Part shown: in pieces, positions 1-8,152 of the stretch
How positions within the stretch are numbered: the stretch's first letter is position 1
How the letters are laid out: each line of letters begins with the position of its first letter
Notes under the pieces: model-generated
The model's database searches: none
Seen by the model: only the letters and a program-made list of their open reading frames with translations
Told to the model about the DNA's origin: nothing
Made by a program: the position numbers and the translations under genes
Assembly (NCBI GenBank): GCA_025924495.1
Contig: JAICIG010000049.1
Location: 1 to 25,192 of the forward strand
DNA: 25,192 nt
DNA from: Pirellulales bacterium
GTDB lineage: Bacteria; Planctomycetota; Planctomycetia; Pirellulales; JAICIG01
Direction of reading: 5' to 3'

Positions 1-737
1 CCGCGCAGTTCCTCTTTGATCGCCGTATCGGCATCGGTCAGCAAATGTCCTTCCAGATAGCCGGCCGTATCGAGCAGCAACCGCTCGGCCAGGTAACGCG
101 GCAGTGCGGGCAACGCCGCCGCCGTGTTGCGTTCCGCCAGAGAGATGGCAAGCTGATCGACTTCGTGCCGAAACGCCTCGGGAAAAGGGCTCTCGGGAGG
201 CGCCGTTTTCTGGCCGGCCGCCGCGGCGAGCGCGGTTTTCAATTCGTCCAGCCCGCGACGGCGATTCGCCTGCACCTCGACGACCGGCACGCCCAGCTGC
301 TTGCGCAATCGTTCAAGATCGATTCGCACGCCGCGATCGTGAGCGACGTCAATCATGTTCAGAGCGACGACCGTTGGCAGGCCCAGTTCAAGGACCTGGC
401 TGACCAGATACAGATTGCGCTCCAGGTTGCTGGCGTCGACAATGCAGATCACGGCGTCGGGCAAAGGAGCGTCGCTGCGGCGGCCCAGCAGCACGTCGAC
501 AGCCACCATCTCGTCCAACGAACGAGGCGCCAGGCTGTATGTGCCCGGCAAATCGATCAGCGAGAAACGCCGGCTGGCATGCGTCAGGTAGCCGATTTTC
601 TTTTCAACCGTCACGCCCGGGTAGTTGCCCACCTGCTGCCGCACTCCGGCCAGCGCGCTGAACAGCGTCGACTTGCCCGTGTTCGGATTGCCGATCAGAG
701 CCACCGTACAGGTGGAGTCAACCGCGGCAGTATGCAT
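1..737 (-). CDS. feoB: Ferrous iron transporter FeoB, N-terminal G domain (cut by left edge)
   Basis: FeoB is an inner-membrane ferrous iron transporter with a cytoplasmic N-terminal GTPase domain. Only about 245 residues lie in the window, so the membrane part is missing. Reading the minus strand from the ATG at 737 gives the G1 loop GNPNTGKST, the FeoB-typical NYPGVTVEKK stretch in the G2/switch region, the G3 motif DLPGTYSL and the G4 motif NMID. These are diagnostic of the FeoB G domain. An in-frame stop lies upstream and no alternative start codon falls between, so the start is well fixed, although no strong ribosome-binding site is visible. It lies 139 bases downstream of two feoA genes on the same strand, as expected for a feo operon. 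Identity is very likely; completeness cannot be judged. Confidence 0.95.
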   Translation of the reverse strand, partial: MHTAAVDSTCTVALIGNPNTGKSTLFSALAGVRQQVGNYPGVTVEKKIGYLTHASRRFSLIDLPGTYSLAPRSLDEMVAVDVLLGRRSDAPLPDAVICIVDASNLERNLYLVSQVLELGLPTVVALNMIDVAHDRGVRIDLERLRKQLGVPVVEVQANRRRGLDELKTALAAAAGQKTAPPESPFPEAFRHEVDQLAISLAERNTAAALPALPRYLAERLLLDTAGYLEGHLLTDADTAIKEELR

Positions 738-876
738 GGCAGGCGAAGATTCGAGGCAGGATGCGAAGCAGAACGTCGCCCGGCGAGCATGGTTCGCCGC
801 AGGCTGGTCGGACCTCGGGCCAGGTCGGGTTTGTCGTTATCGGCAGCGGCCTTCTGCCGGTAGCTGCAGCGAACGC

Positions 877-1107
877 TTAACTGAGCCGTTCAATCTCGAC
901 TCGCGACGCCTCGCTCTTGCGAACGCTCAACCGATAGCCGCGAACTTCCAATTCCAACGGATCGCCCAGCGGCGCCGCACCGATTAGCGATACCTCGACG
1001 CCAGGCGTCAGCCCCATCTCGAGCAATCGCAAACTGACATCGTCCCCCCCGGCAATCCGCACGACTCGGCCACGTCCGCCACGAGACAAGTCGGCCAGCA
1101 CGGTCAC
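877..1107 (-). CDS. feoA: FeoA domain protein (second of two)
   Basis: A 76-residue protein consisting of one FeoA (SH3-like) domain. FeoA proteins are small cytoplasmic partners of FeoB in ferrous iron uptake. The sequence shows the family pattern: a polar start (TVLADLSRGGRGRVVRI), the central LRLLEMGLTPGVEV segment, and the closing beta strands around PLELEVRGYRLSVRKSEA. It starts at a GTG at 1107 that overlaps the TGA of the preceding feoA in a GTGA tetranucleotide, so the two are probably translationally coupled. feoB follows 139 bases downstream. The length is normal for a stand-alone FeoA. Family assignment is firm; how its role is divided with the first FeoA is unknown. Confidence 0.92.
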   Translation of the reverse strand: MTVLADLSRGGRGRVVRIAGGDDVSLRLLEMGLTPGVEVSLIGAAPLGDPLELEVRGYRLSVRKSEASRVEIERLS

Positions 1108-1352
1108 CCGTTCGCTCCCGCCTTGACCAGCACGCTAACCATTTCGTCGGCACGGAAACAAAGCTTTTGCGAACCCAGTCTCAAGATGCACGGGCTGCCC
1201 GAGCGGACCATCTCGACCGTAGCGCCGTTGTGCAACCCGAGTTCAAGCAGGCGATGAACCTGCTCCGTACCGCCTAAAACCGCAGCCACGACCGCCTTAT
1301 GGCCGGCCGGCAGATGGCTGAGCGGAACCAGATCGTACGGCATTTCGGTCAC
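1104..1352 (-). CDS. feoA: FeoA domain protein (first of two)
   Basis: An 82-residue FeoA-type protein and the first gene of the feo cluster. The core LLELGLHNGATVEMVRSG matches the FeoA pattern (LxxLGLxxGxxVxxxxxxP), followed by the beta strand pair around CILRLGSQKLCFRADEM. The chosen start is the GTG at 1352: a GGAG sits 8 bases upstream, whereas the ATG at 1343 would lie 17 bases from it. The sequence differs clearly from the second FeoA, so this is a diverged pair and not a recent duplication. Its stop overlaps the start of the second feoA. A candidate promoter lies about 55 bases upstream. The likely role is to support FeoB-mediated iron uptake. Confidence 0.9.
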   Translation of the reverse strand: MTEMPYDLVPLSHLPAGHKAVVAAVLGGTEQVHRLLELGLHNGATVEMVRSGSPCILRLGSQKLCFRADEMVSVLVKAGANG

Positions 1353-1405
1353 AAAACCGTCTCCTACACAGCGTGCTAATTGCGACTGCGTCTCAGTCCC
1401 GAGTT

Positions 1406-1434
1406 ATTCTAAAGAGCTTCTCGACTACAGGCAA
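1406..1434 (-). promoter_or_regulatory. Candidate sigma-70-type promoter of the feo cluster
   Basis: On the minus strand TTGCCT (1429-1434) and TAGAAT (1406-1411) are separated by exactly 17 bases, close to TTGACA-17-TATAAT. They lie upstream of the first feoA start, in the only gap of the cluster large enough for a promoter. I saw no convincing Fur box. This is inferred from the match alone. Confidence 0.45.
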
Positions 1435-1448
1435 CCATTTTATTTAAG

Positions 1449-1475
1449 GTAGCGCAACAAGCGGCCGCTTGCTAC
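1449..1475. repeat. Palindrome between zinc-ribbon gene and feo promoter
   Basis: CAAGCGGCCGCTTG at 1458-1471 is a perfect 14-base palindrome, overlapped by a GTAGC (1449-1453) and GCTAC (1471-1475) pair. It lies downstream of the zinc-ribbon gene's stop and just upstream of the candidate feo promoter. It could be an operator or a transcript hairpin. No T-run follows on the minus strand, so a classical terminator is unlikely. Confidence 0.3.
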
Positions 1476-1543
1476 GGCCGACCTGGAAGAAGACGGCCGG
1501 AATCAACGCATTTGCGGCCGCCACATGAATCTGCCGATTCGCC

Positions 1544-2998
1544 CTAGGGTTCGGTGGGCAGAAGCTTCAACGGCAGTCCCCCCCAGACGACTTGGTTTAG
1601 ACTTCCGGAGTAGCCCGCGAGGTTCTTAATGGGGCTGTCGACAATGCTCCCTAAGATCAATACTCGATCGTGCTGAGCGAGCGGCGGCTCGGGCGCTTGC
1701 TGGCTGAGCACGACAACGGATTTCGGCACGCCAAACAGTACGAGCTTGATGCTATAGAGCGGGCCTGACTGCCCTAGCTCTTGCACCGTTCCGGCGAGAA
1801 TGATGCCGTTGGAGCGCCGCTGACTGTTTTCCAGTCGCGAACCGGCCAGGCGGCCGACGATTTGCGTCTTCCCGCGATCTTCTCCGACCCGCAGCAAAGC
1901 GGCCTGAATTTGCTGTCGCAGCCGCGCGCGGCCCGCCTCATCGGCCCCGAGCCGGGCGAAGGTGACGGCATCGGCCAACTGGCAAAGCTGATCGAACGCT
2001 TCGGAAGTAAGGCCCGGCATTGGCTTGCCGCCACACCGGTCGCAGCGCACCCGACGCGGCTCAGGCGCCGCAAAGCGATCATCCCCCGACCCGGTCGGCG
2101 GCTCACGCAACAAATATCCAGTCGCATGGCACTGCTCGCAGCCGAGCGCCGCGCCCGCCTTGGCGAGCGCGGCTTCGAGATCATCCATCGAGTAGGCGCT
2201 GAACCCGCGAGGTCCAACCTGCGCTGTCGCGGGACTCTCTAAACCGGCTGTCGCAGGCGGCACGACTGTTGCCGCCTGCAGATTGGAACTAGGATTTTCC
2301 GCCCTGACGGGCGAAGGTTGCGCCGGCAATCCGCTCTCCTGCTCGAAGCTGGCGGGAACCGCATCCGAAACATCAGGGGCGACTTCTGCGGCTGCGACCT
2401 GTTCTGGCACGGCGTTGGAAGCTGTCTCGTCGGATTCGTGGAGCAAATCGCCAAGGCTGCGCTCCGCGATGCCGCGACGGCGCGGCCCCCGCCGGTCATC
2501 GTCACGGTTGCCTTTGTCCGGGGGCATCATCCAGCCCGGAAGCTTAGCGCGAAGCTCCAAAAAATCGGCCTGCGGCCCGCCAATCCACAGCAACACGTAG
2601 TACCCGATGGCGAGTCCTAGAACTCCTCCAAAGGCCATGCCAGCGAACTGCCCCAAAAGGCCAAAGGCCGACGCTTGGGGCCGGGTCTTAGCACGCACGC
2701 GTACAGAATGTTCTCGAGAAGCCGGTTCTTCAATGCTCCCCGCGTTTGCGATGCCGGTCGGGGCGGCCACCTCTTGCTGCAACTGCGACTCATGTTCCTC
2801 GTCCTGACCCGATACGACGCGCTGCGCGCCTGCGTCGAGCTTGATTGCCGTAGGCGGAAATGCCACGGCGTCGGCCAGCGCCCGTTCCGCAATGAATTCG
2901 GCTTGGCAGAGAGGACAGCGCAAACGATGGGCTGCATCGACCGCGTCGGGAATCGTCAGATCGCGATGGCATTCAGGACAGGAAGAAATGCAGGGCAT
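1544..2998 (-). CDS. Zinc-ribbon single-pass membrane protein, function unknown
   Basis: A 484-residue protein typical in style of planctomycete zinc-ribbon membrane proteins. Residues 3-31 hold a ribbon with C7/C10 (CPEC) and C28/C31 (CPLC). A hydrophobic segment at about residues 111-141 is a single membrane helix. A long low-complexity Pro/Ala/Glu-rich stretch follows. A second cysteine pair set, C287/C290 (CEQCHATG) and C319/C322 (CDRCGGK), resembles the CxxCxG half-motifs of DnaJ-type zinc fingers. The C-terminal 150 residues look like an ordinary folded domain. The start at 2998 is favoured over an upstream TTG or GTG in the same frame because GGGAGG lies 6 bases before it and the ribbon begins at once. 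No function can be named. The N-terminus is probably cytoplasmic, but topology is not proven. Confidence 0.8.
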   Translation of the reverse strand: MPCISSCPECHRDLTIPDAVDAAHRLRCPLCQAEFIAERALADAVAFPPTAIKLDAGAQRVVSGQDEEHESQLQQEVAAPTGIANAGSIEEPASREHSVRVRAKTRPQASAFGLLGQFAGMAFGGVLGLAIGYYVLLWIGGPQADFLELRAKLPGWMMPPDKGNRDDDRRGPRRRGIAERSLGDLLHESDETASNAVPEQVAAAEVAPDVSDAVPASFEQESGLPAQPSPVRAENPSSNLQAATVVPPATAGLESPATAQVGPRGFSAYSMDDLEAALAKAGAALGCEQCHATGYLLREPPTGSGDDRFAAPEPRRVRCDRCGGKPMPGLTSEAFDQLCQLADAVTFARLGADEAGRARLRQQIQAALLRVGEDRGKTQIVGRLAGSRLENSQRRSNGIILAGTVQELGQSGPLYSIKLVLFGVPKSVVVLSQQAPEPPLAQHDRVLILGSIVDSPIKNLAGYSGSLNQVVWGGLPLKLLPTEP

Positions 2999-3134
2999 GC
3001 TCGCCCTCCCGCAACGACTGGGCCCTCCGCAGTGTAACAGCAGGCCAAATTTGGGCCTAGGTCGATGAATCGAAGGTCGAAGGCAGACTTGAGGGAGCAC
3101 CCGACACGAGTAGGTGAATACGGGAACAACGCTA

Positions 3135-4652
3135 CTATAGGCGATATAGGGGCTCTAGTTTGCTTCGCAGGTGAGCAATGAGCGCGTGGTGAGAAAGCGG
3201 CGCGCCGGTGATTCGCTGAGCCAACTCCGCCGCGGTGTAGCACTGGCCATGCTGGTGAATCTTTGAGACCAGCCATGTACGAAGCGGCTCGAACTCCCCT
3301 CGTGCGAAATGAGAGGCGAGCCCGCCTAACTCGCGGTCGGCCTGCGCGAAGAACTGGGCCGCATAAAGATTGCCCAGCGAATAAGTGGGGAAATACCCGA
3401 ACAAACCGGCGCTCCAGTGGATGTCTTGCAAGACTCCTTCGCTATCGGTTTTCGGCTCGATGCCGAGGTAATCGCGATATTTCTGATTCCAGGCCTCCGG
3501 CAGGCTCATCACGTCGAGATCTCCGCTGAGCAATGCTTGCTCCAACTCGAAGCGGATCAGAATGTGCAAGTTGTAGGTCGCCTCGTCGGACTCGATGCGA
3601 ATCAGTGAGGGGCGTACGTCATTGATGGCAAAATAAAAGGCGTCGAGGGGGACGTCGCCTAGCGCTTCGGGAAACGCCTGCTGCGCCGCCCCATAGAAAT
3701 GCTCCCAGAAACTGCGGCTGCGGCCGACAAGATTCTCCCACATCCGCGACTGCGACTCGTGAATGCCCATCGACACCGCTTCGCCGGGCGGCAGGCCGAA
3801 ATGATCGGCCAGCAATCCCTGATCGTAGATGCCGTGTCCGGCTTCATGCAGCGTGCCGAACAAGGCGCAGTTGAAATATTTCTTTTCATACCGCGTCGTG
3901 ATGCGGCAATCGTGCGGTCCCGGCGCGGTGCAAAACGGATGCGCGGTCACATCGAGCCGACCGCGCTGAAAATCAAAGCCGACCGCCGCGGCCGCCTGTC
4001 GGCCGAACGCTTCCTGCGCCTCGACTGGAAAGTTACGGTTCAAGATCGAAACGTCGGCCTTACGGCCGCTAGACCGAACGGCGGCGACCAGCGGGACCAA
4101 CTCGTCGCGCAATCCGCCTAGCACCCGTTCCAGGTTCGAGGTCAGCTCATTCGGCTCGTAATCGTCCAAGAGCGCGTCATAGCGTCGTTCGGAATATCCG
4201 ATAGCGTCCGCCTGCTGTCGCTTGAGCTCGATGGTTTTCTTGAGCAGCGGCGCGAACGAAGAAAACTCGTTGCGCTCTTTTGCCGTTTGCCAGGCTTGCT
4301 GGCCGAGCACGCTGGTCCGCATCAACTCCTCGACCAGCTTCTTGGGCAATTTGACTTTCTTGTCATATTGCCGCTTCAGTTGGCGAATGGTCGCCCCGCT
4401 GAAACTGGTCGGGTCCGCCGCCAGCCGGCTGTGCGAAAGCTCCTCCAGCCACTCGCCCAACTGGGGATCCGTCTGTCGAGAATGAATCATTCCCGACAGC
4501 AGCGTCATTTGCTCCGCTCGATACTCAGCCGCGGCAGGGGGCATCAGGCAGCGCTCATCCCAGCCGAGGAGCGACTCAATGGAACCTAGCAGCGCCGTTT
4601 CGCGCGCGTGCTGGCAGACATTCTCGTACAAGGCATCGGGCGGAACAGACAT
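3135..4652 (-). CDS. Carboxypeptidase Taq family metallopeptidase (M32)
   Basis: A 505-residue zinc carboxypeptidase of family M32, which removes C-terminal amino acids from peptides in the cytoplasm. The family landmarks are in order: HPF at 238-240, DCRITTRY at 248-255, the zinc-binding HEAGH at 269-273 with E270 as general base, and HESQSRMWE from 298, whose E299 is the expected third ligand. The downstream GRSRSFW and GDLDVMSLPEAWN segments also fit. Length equals the family norm of about 500. The frame stays open upstream, but that sequence is Arg-rich and unlike the family, so the ATG at 4652 (MSVPPDALYENV) is chosen; its ribosome-binding site is weak. No signal peptide is present. A small lipoprotein gene on the same strand ends 86 bases upstream and could share its transcript. 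Confidence 0.95.
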   Translation of the reverse strand: MSVPPDALYENVCQHARETALLGSIESLLGWDERCLMPPAAAEYRAEQMTLLSGMIHSRQTDPQLGEWLEELSHSRLAADPTSFSGATIRQLKRQYDKKVKLPKKLVEELMRTSVLGQQAWQTAKERNEFSSFAPLLKKTIELKRQQADAIGYSERRYDALLDDYEPNELTSNLERVLGGLRDELVPLVAAVRSSGRKADVSILNRNFPVEAQEAFGRQAAAAVGFDFQRGRLDVTAHPFCTAPGPHDCRITTRYEKKYFNCALFGTLHEAGHGIYDQGLLADHFGLPPGEAVSMGIHESQSRMWENLVGRSRSFWEHFYGAAQQAFPEALGDVPLDAFYFAINDVRPSLIRIESDEATYNLHILIRFELEQALLSGDLDVMSLPEAWNQKYRDYLGIEPKTDSEGVLQDIHWSAGLFGYFPTYSLGNLYAAQFFAQADRELGGLASHFARGEFEPLRTWLVSKIHQHGQCYTAAELAQRITGAPLSHHALIAHLRSKLEPLYRL

Positions 4653-4738
4653 CGATGGACCAAGGCCGGCAAAGGGTCGAGGGACAGGCAGGAAACGGGC
4701 CCCTTGCGCCTGTTTGTACTGCCAATCGCCTGAAAAGG

Positions 4739-4966
4739 CTAGCTGCCCAGATGGCTCTCGATCTCTCTCGCCTTGGTGCTGAAGCCGGCGTGGTCTTCGG
4801 CGTCGCCACCACTGGGCCGCAGGCCTTCGCCCCACTTCTTGGTTTCGCCCGTGAAGCCATCGCCACGGAAGCGATCGAGATTGCAGCCAGTCGCTGAGAC
4901 AACCATCAGCGCGACGCCCAATCCGCACCAGAGGCGGACTGCATAGCGCTCAAAACACACAATCAT
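4739..4966 (-). CDS. Small predicted lipoprotein
   Basis: A 75-residue protein starting at ATG 4966 (MIVCFERYAVRLWCG). A hydrophobic stretch, LWCGLGVALMVVSATG, runs directly into C28, giving a lipobox-like SATGC, so it is probably exported and lipid-anchored at that cysteine. The mature part is short, polar and charged (about 47 residues, including GETKKWGEGLRPSGGD). A TTG nine bases upstream in frame is an alternative start. It precedes the M32 carboxypeptidase gene on the same strand and is divergent from the PIG-L deacetylase gene. I do not recognise a family. The signal-lipobox architecture makes it likely to be a real gene despite its size. Confidence 0.65.
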   Translation of the reverse strand: MIVCFERYAVRLWCGLGVALMVVSATGCNLDRFRGDGFTGETKKWGEGLRPSGGDAEDHAGFSTKAREIESHLGS

Positions 4967-5130
4967 GCTCGACAAACCTGAATAAAGACCGACCTGAAGG
5001 AGGGCCCGAGGGGCGCGAAGTCTGCCAAAACCCGCCTGCCATGTCTAGACCGATCAGGCAACGCCCGGCAAACTAGGTAGCCGAGAGAAGGCAAATCGAA
5101 CGTCACAGACTGAACACGCAGGAGCCGATC

Positions 5131-5820
5131 GTGCTCGATATTCTCGTGGTGGCCCCGCACCCGGACGATGCCGAACTAGGCGCGGCGGGCGCCATCCTGA
5201 AGTGCAAGTCGGATGGACTGCGAGTCGGCATCCTCGATCTCACCGACGGGGAGCCTACGCCGTTCGGCAGCCCGGAAAAGCGCGCCCAGGAGACAATGGC
5301 CGCGACCAAGATTCTAGGGATCGACTGGCGCGAGAACCTGGGCCTGCCCAATCGGCAATTGGAACACACGCTGGCAGCTCGGGCCAAACTGGCCGGCGTC
5401 TTTCGACAGACCAGGCCGCAGTGGCTTTTCGCCCCCTACTGGGTCGACGCGCACCCCGACCATGTCGCCGCCACGGAGCTGATTGAAGCGGCCCGCTTCT
5501 GGTCGAAACTGACCAAGACGGATCTGCCGGGCGAGCCATTTCATCCGCAACGGATTTTCTATTATTACTGCGTCCACCTGAAACAGACGCAGCAGCCGAC
5601 GTTCGTTCTCGACATCAGTCGCTTCTGGCAACAGAAGCTGGCAGCAATCGAGTGTTACCAGAGCCAGTTCGTCGAAGGCCGCCCCAGCGATCCGCCCACG
5701 TTTCTCGACCACCAGCGCGACCAGGCGGCTTATTGGGGATCGTTGATTGGAACGGCCTATGGCGAGCCTTTCGCCAGCCGCGAGCCGCTCGGTCTGTCCA
5801 GTTTGCAACACGCGATCTGA
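5131..5820 (+). CDS. PIG-L family deacetylase, BshB1-like
   Basis: A 229-residue zinc-dependent deacetylase of the PIG-L/LmbE family. The zinc-binding motif PHPDDAE is at residues 9-15 and HPDH at 108-111. The wider pattern matches BshB1, which deacetylates GlcNAc-malate in bacillithiol synthesis: ILDLTDGEPTPFG after the first strand, ENLGLPNR, CYQSQF, and a closing IGTAYGEPFASREPLGL. PIG-L enzymes act on several N-acetyl sugars, so the substrate remains open, and no bshA or bshC lies in the window. The start is GTG 5131, supported by GGAG 6 bases upstream. It is transcribed alone; the next gene converges on it with only 10 bases between the stops. Confidence 0.9.
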   Translation: MLDILVVAPHPDDAELGAAGAILKCKSDGLRVGILDLTDGEPTPFGSPEKRAQETMAATKILGIDWRENLGLPNRQLEHTLAARAKLAGVFRQTRPQWLFAPYWVDAHPDHVAATELIEAARFWSKLTKTDLPGEPFHPQRIFYYYCVHLKQTQQPTFVLDISRFWQQKLAAIECYQSQFVEGRPSDPPTFLDHQRDQAAYWGSLIGTAYGEPFASREPLGLSSLQHAI

Positions 5821-5830
5821 CCGTGATGGA

Positions 5831-8152
5831 TCAGGGCCGGATGATCGCCGGCAGGCTGCTCAACTCGGGACTTTTCGGAACGAAGTAAGGCATCGGCGTC
5901 TGATGCAGCCGCGTGCTGAGCCTCCAGTAGAGCTCGGCTCGCTCCGCCGCAGTAGAAGAACTCTTCTCGCCCGAAGTTTCAGTGATGACATTGGCACGCC
6001 AGATTTCCTTGGCGCCTGGATTGACGAACAGCTCGAGTTTCAATTCGCTCTTCTTCATGCCCGGAGCGTCAAAGGACGATTGCGGCTCCTCGTAATACGA
6101 TGCTCGCAACCGCGTAGGAACGTCAGGCGCCACCCTGATATTCTCGACGCCTAAGCGGGCAGTCAGAATCTTCTCGATTTCGTCGCCGACCTCCGCCGCT
6201 TGGGAGCCCGGCAGCACTCGCCCCACTCGCACCTCCAGACCAATCGGTTGCTTCGGTCCCAAGTGGCTAGCCTCGTCGCTGTGCACGGCCAGCAAGGTCC
6301 GATCGATCTTAGCCCACGGTATGGCGATATCGGCCAGCTTGCGGGTGACGCCCTCGTTTCGCAACGTGATGAGACGCTCGGCGTCAATGAAGCGCATGCG
6401 AGCATCGGCATCACGTTCCGTTTGCAGCATCCAGATCACGCGGCGCAATTCGCGATCGAAGAAAAAATGCCCGTTCAAAAGCCAACCGCGTCCGCCCGGG
6501 TGCCATTCGATCGCGGGGCCCTCGTAAACGCACGCGCCCGTCCACACGGCGCGCATGTCAATGCCCGCCGTTTGTGTCGCGTACGGTTGCTGTTCAAAGG
6601 TCGTCTCGCCGGCATCGTTCCAGCACGCCAGTCGCGCGCCGCCGTTCAGCACGGCGAGCAATTCGTCGCCGTCGGGCGAAAACCGCAGACCATCGACCGT
6701 GGCTGCGGCGCCGTCGACAGGGGGCAAAAAAATGGTCGCCGAGGGCTTGGCCTTCGCTTGCTGGACGCTGCCGGCGACGTCGTACAGTAGAATGCGGCCA
6801 TCGTTTGTAGCGACCGCCAGCGTTTCGCCGTCATCGCTGAGCGCCGCTTGCGATCGCTCGAAAGGCTCGACGAGAAATTCCTTAATCGCTTCGCCGCCAG
6901 CCAGACTCGAAACCCTCACCCGCTGCCCATTGCCAAAACGGGCCGAGCTGACAAGTTGCCCGGGCCCGGCGAATTCCAGCAACGTCAATTTGAGAAAGGA
7001 TCGTTCGAGCGGCACGGAGAACTGCCACTCGCCCGTTTCGCACGAGCGCACCTCAATGCCCAGCGCCGTCGTCTCGTCAGCCGAGGCATAAAACTTTCCA
7101 TCGGGGCTCAACGCCCGCAGCGCATTTCGCGAGCGCGCTTGGTAGGCGCCGGTTTTGCCGACGCTCTCGCCGGTCTTGAGATTGAACACCTCTTGTCCGA
7201 CGGCAACAAAGGGATTCGTCCCTGGGGCGAACACAATCATCGGATCGCGCGCCGGCAAGGGGATCGAAACGGTGGAGCGGCCGCCGTCGGTTTCGCCGGG
7301 AAACAAGTCTGGAGACCCGGATTCGGCTTCGCTCTGAGCCAACTCTCCCCCGGGAACCAGCGGCCCAATTCTCTCCCTAGGGGAAGAATCTTCGGCCCGG
7401 TTCGTCTCGCGGTTTCGCGATTGCTCGAATCCGCCGACGGCAGGCTGCGACGTCGTGGCGTCGTTCCTTGCCACATTCGACTCGATCGGCGGTTGTGTCG
7501 GGTCGCCGGGCGGCGTCGTCTCCACGGCCCCTGGATCGACCAACACTTCTTGCTCAGCATTTCGGCTGCGCGAGCCGCGGCTAAGCGCAAAGCCGATAAT
7601 AATCATTGCCAGCGCCGCGCCCACCGCCACGGGAATCTGCCAGTAATAGGCAGGCATGGCCTGTTTTTGCCGCGAAGGCAAACGCACGCGAGATCCGCGG
7701 CTGCGCCCCGCCAGACCGGCCTGGCTGGCCAGTGCGTCGAGATCGACGGGCGGCGGCAAGGGCCGAGACGCGGCCGCCGGCGGCGCTTGAGCCGCGCGAA
7801 GCGGCGGCTTCAGGGTGATCGCCGTATTGACGACCGTGTCGGCGCCCGCTGGCGGCGTGTGTCGCGGAGGACTGGCGGCCGCCGCTTTGCGCTTCAATTC
7901 TGCGTCGTAGGCGGCGCGCTTGGAGCGGTCCAACAAGCAGATCTTGGCTGCTGCAATTTCATTAAGGATTCGGGTGGCATGTTCGCCATACTTGCCGGCC
8001 TGAAAGTTCCGCACGTAAGCGCTCTGACGCAGCACGGCAGCGTCGATCACTTCCAGGTCGCGCTCGTCGGGCGCAATACCGAGCAGTTGATAATGAGTCG
8101 GCGGGCGGTGCTCTTCAGGAATGCCCAGCCATTTTCGGTACGGATCAAACAT
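5831..8152 (-). CDS. J-like domain/membrane/propeller protein (planctomycete type)
   Basis: A 773-residue protein of a kind common in planctomycetes. Residues 1-85 (opening MFDPYRKWLGIPEEHRPPTH) read like a J domain: HYQLLGIAPDE, a helix with LNEIAAAKICLLD, and KRAAYDAEL. The HPD tripeptide that J domains use to stimulate Hsp70 is absent; the loop reads RNFQAGKYGEH. A Pro/Ala-rich linker leads to one membrane helix at about 172-190. About residues 300-620 show repeated strands such as ALSPDGKFYASAD and RFSPDGDELLAVL, resembling WD40-like propeller blades, so an extracytoplasmic propeller is likely. The last 150 residues form a separate unknown domain. Start ATG 8152 is preferred over the adjacent TTG; AAGG lies 9 bases upstream. 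It is divergent from the Hsp70 gene. Confidence 0.85.
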   Translation of the reverse strand: MFDPYRKWLGIPEEHRPPTHYQLLGIAPDERDLEVIDAAVLRQSAYVRNFQAGKYGEHATRILNEIAAAKICLLDRSKRAAYDAELKRKAAAASPPRHTPPAGADTVVNTAITLKPPLRAAQAPPAAASRPLPPPVDLDALASQAGLAGRSRGSRVRLPSRQKQAMPAYYWQIPVAVGAALAMIIIGFALSRGSRSRNAEQEVLVDPGAVETTPPGDPTQPPIESNVARNDATTSQPAVGGFEQSRNRETNRAEDSSPRERIGPLVPGGELAQSEAESGSPDLFPGETDGGRSTVSIPLPARDPMIVFAPGTNPFVAVGQEVFNLKTGESVGKTGAYQARSRNALRALSPDGKFYASADETTALGIEVRSCETGEWQFSVPLERSFLKLTLLEFAGPGQLVSSARFGNGQRVRVSSLAGGEAIKEFLVEPFERSQAALSDDGETLAVATNDGRILLYDVAGSVQQAKAKPSATIFLPPVDGAAATVDGLRFSPDGDELLAVLNGGARLACWNDAGETTFEQQPYATQTAGIDMRAVWTGACVYEGPAIEWHPGGRGWLLNGHFFFDRELRRVIWMLQTERDADARMRFIDAERLITLRNEGVTRKLADIAIPWAKIDRTLLAVHSDEASHLGPKQPIGLEVRVGRVLPGSQAAEVGDEIEKILTARLGVENIRVAPDVPTRLRASYYEEPQSSFDAPGMKKSELKLELFVNPGAKEIWRANVITETSGEKSSSTAAERAELYWRLSTRLHQTPMPYFVPKSPELSSLPAIIRP

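Noticed and set aside
45..863. Long plus-strand open frame (272 codons)
   Set aside because: It lies opposite feoB, whose minus frame has all G-domain motifs; the plus frame is a GC-rich shadow.
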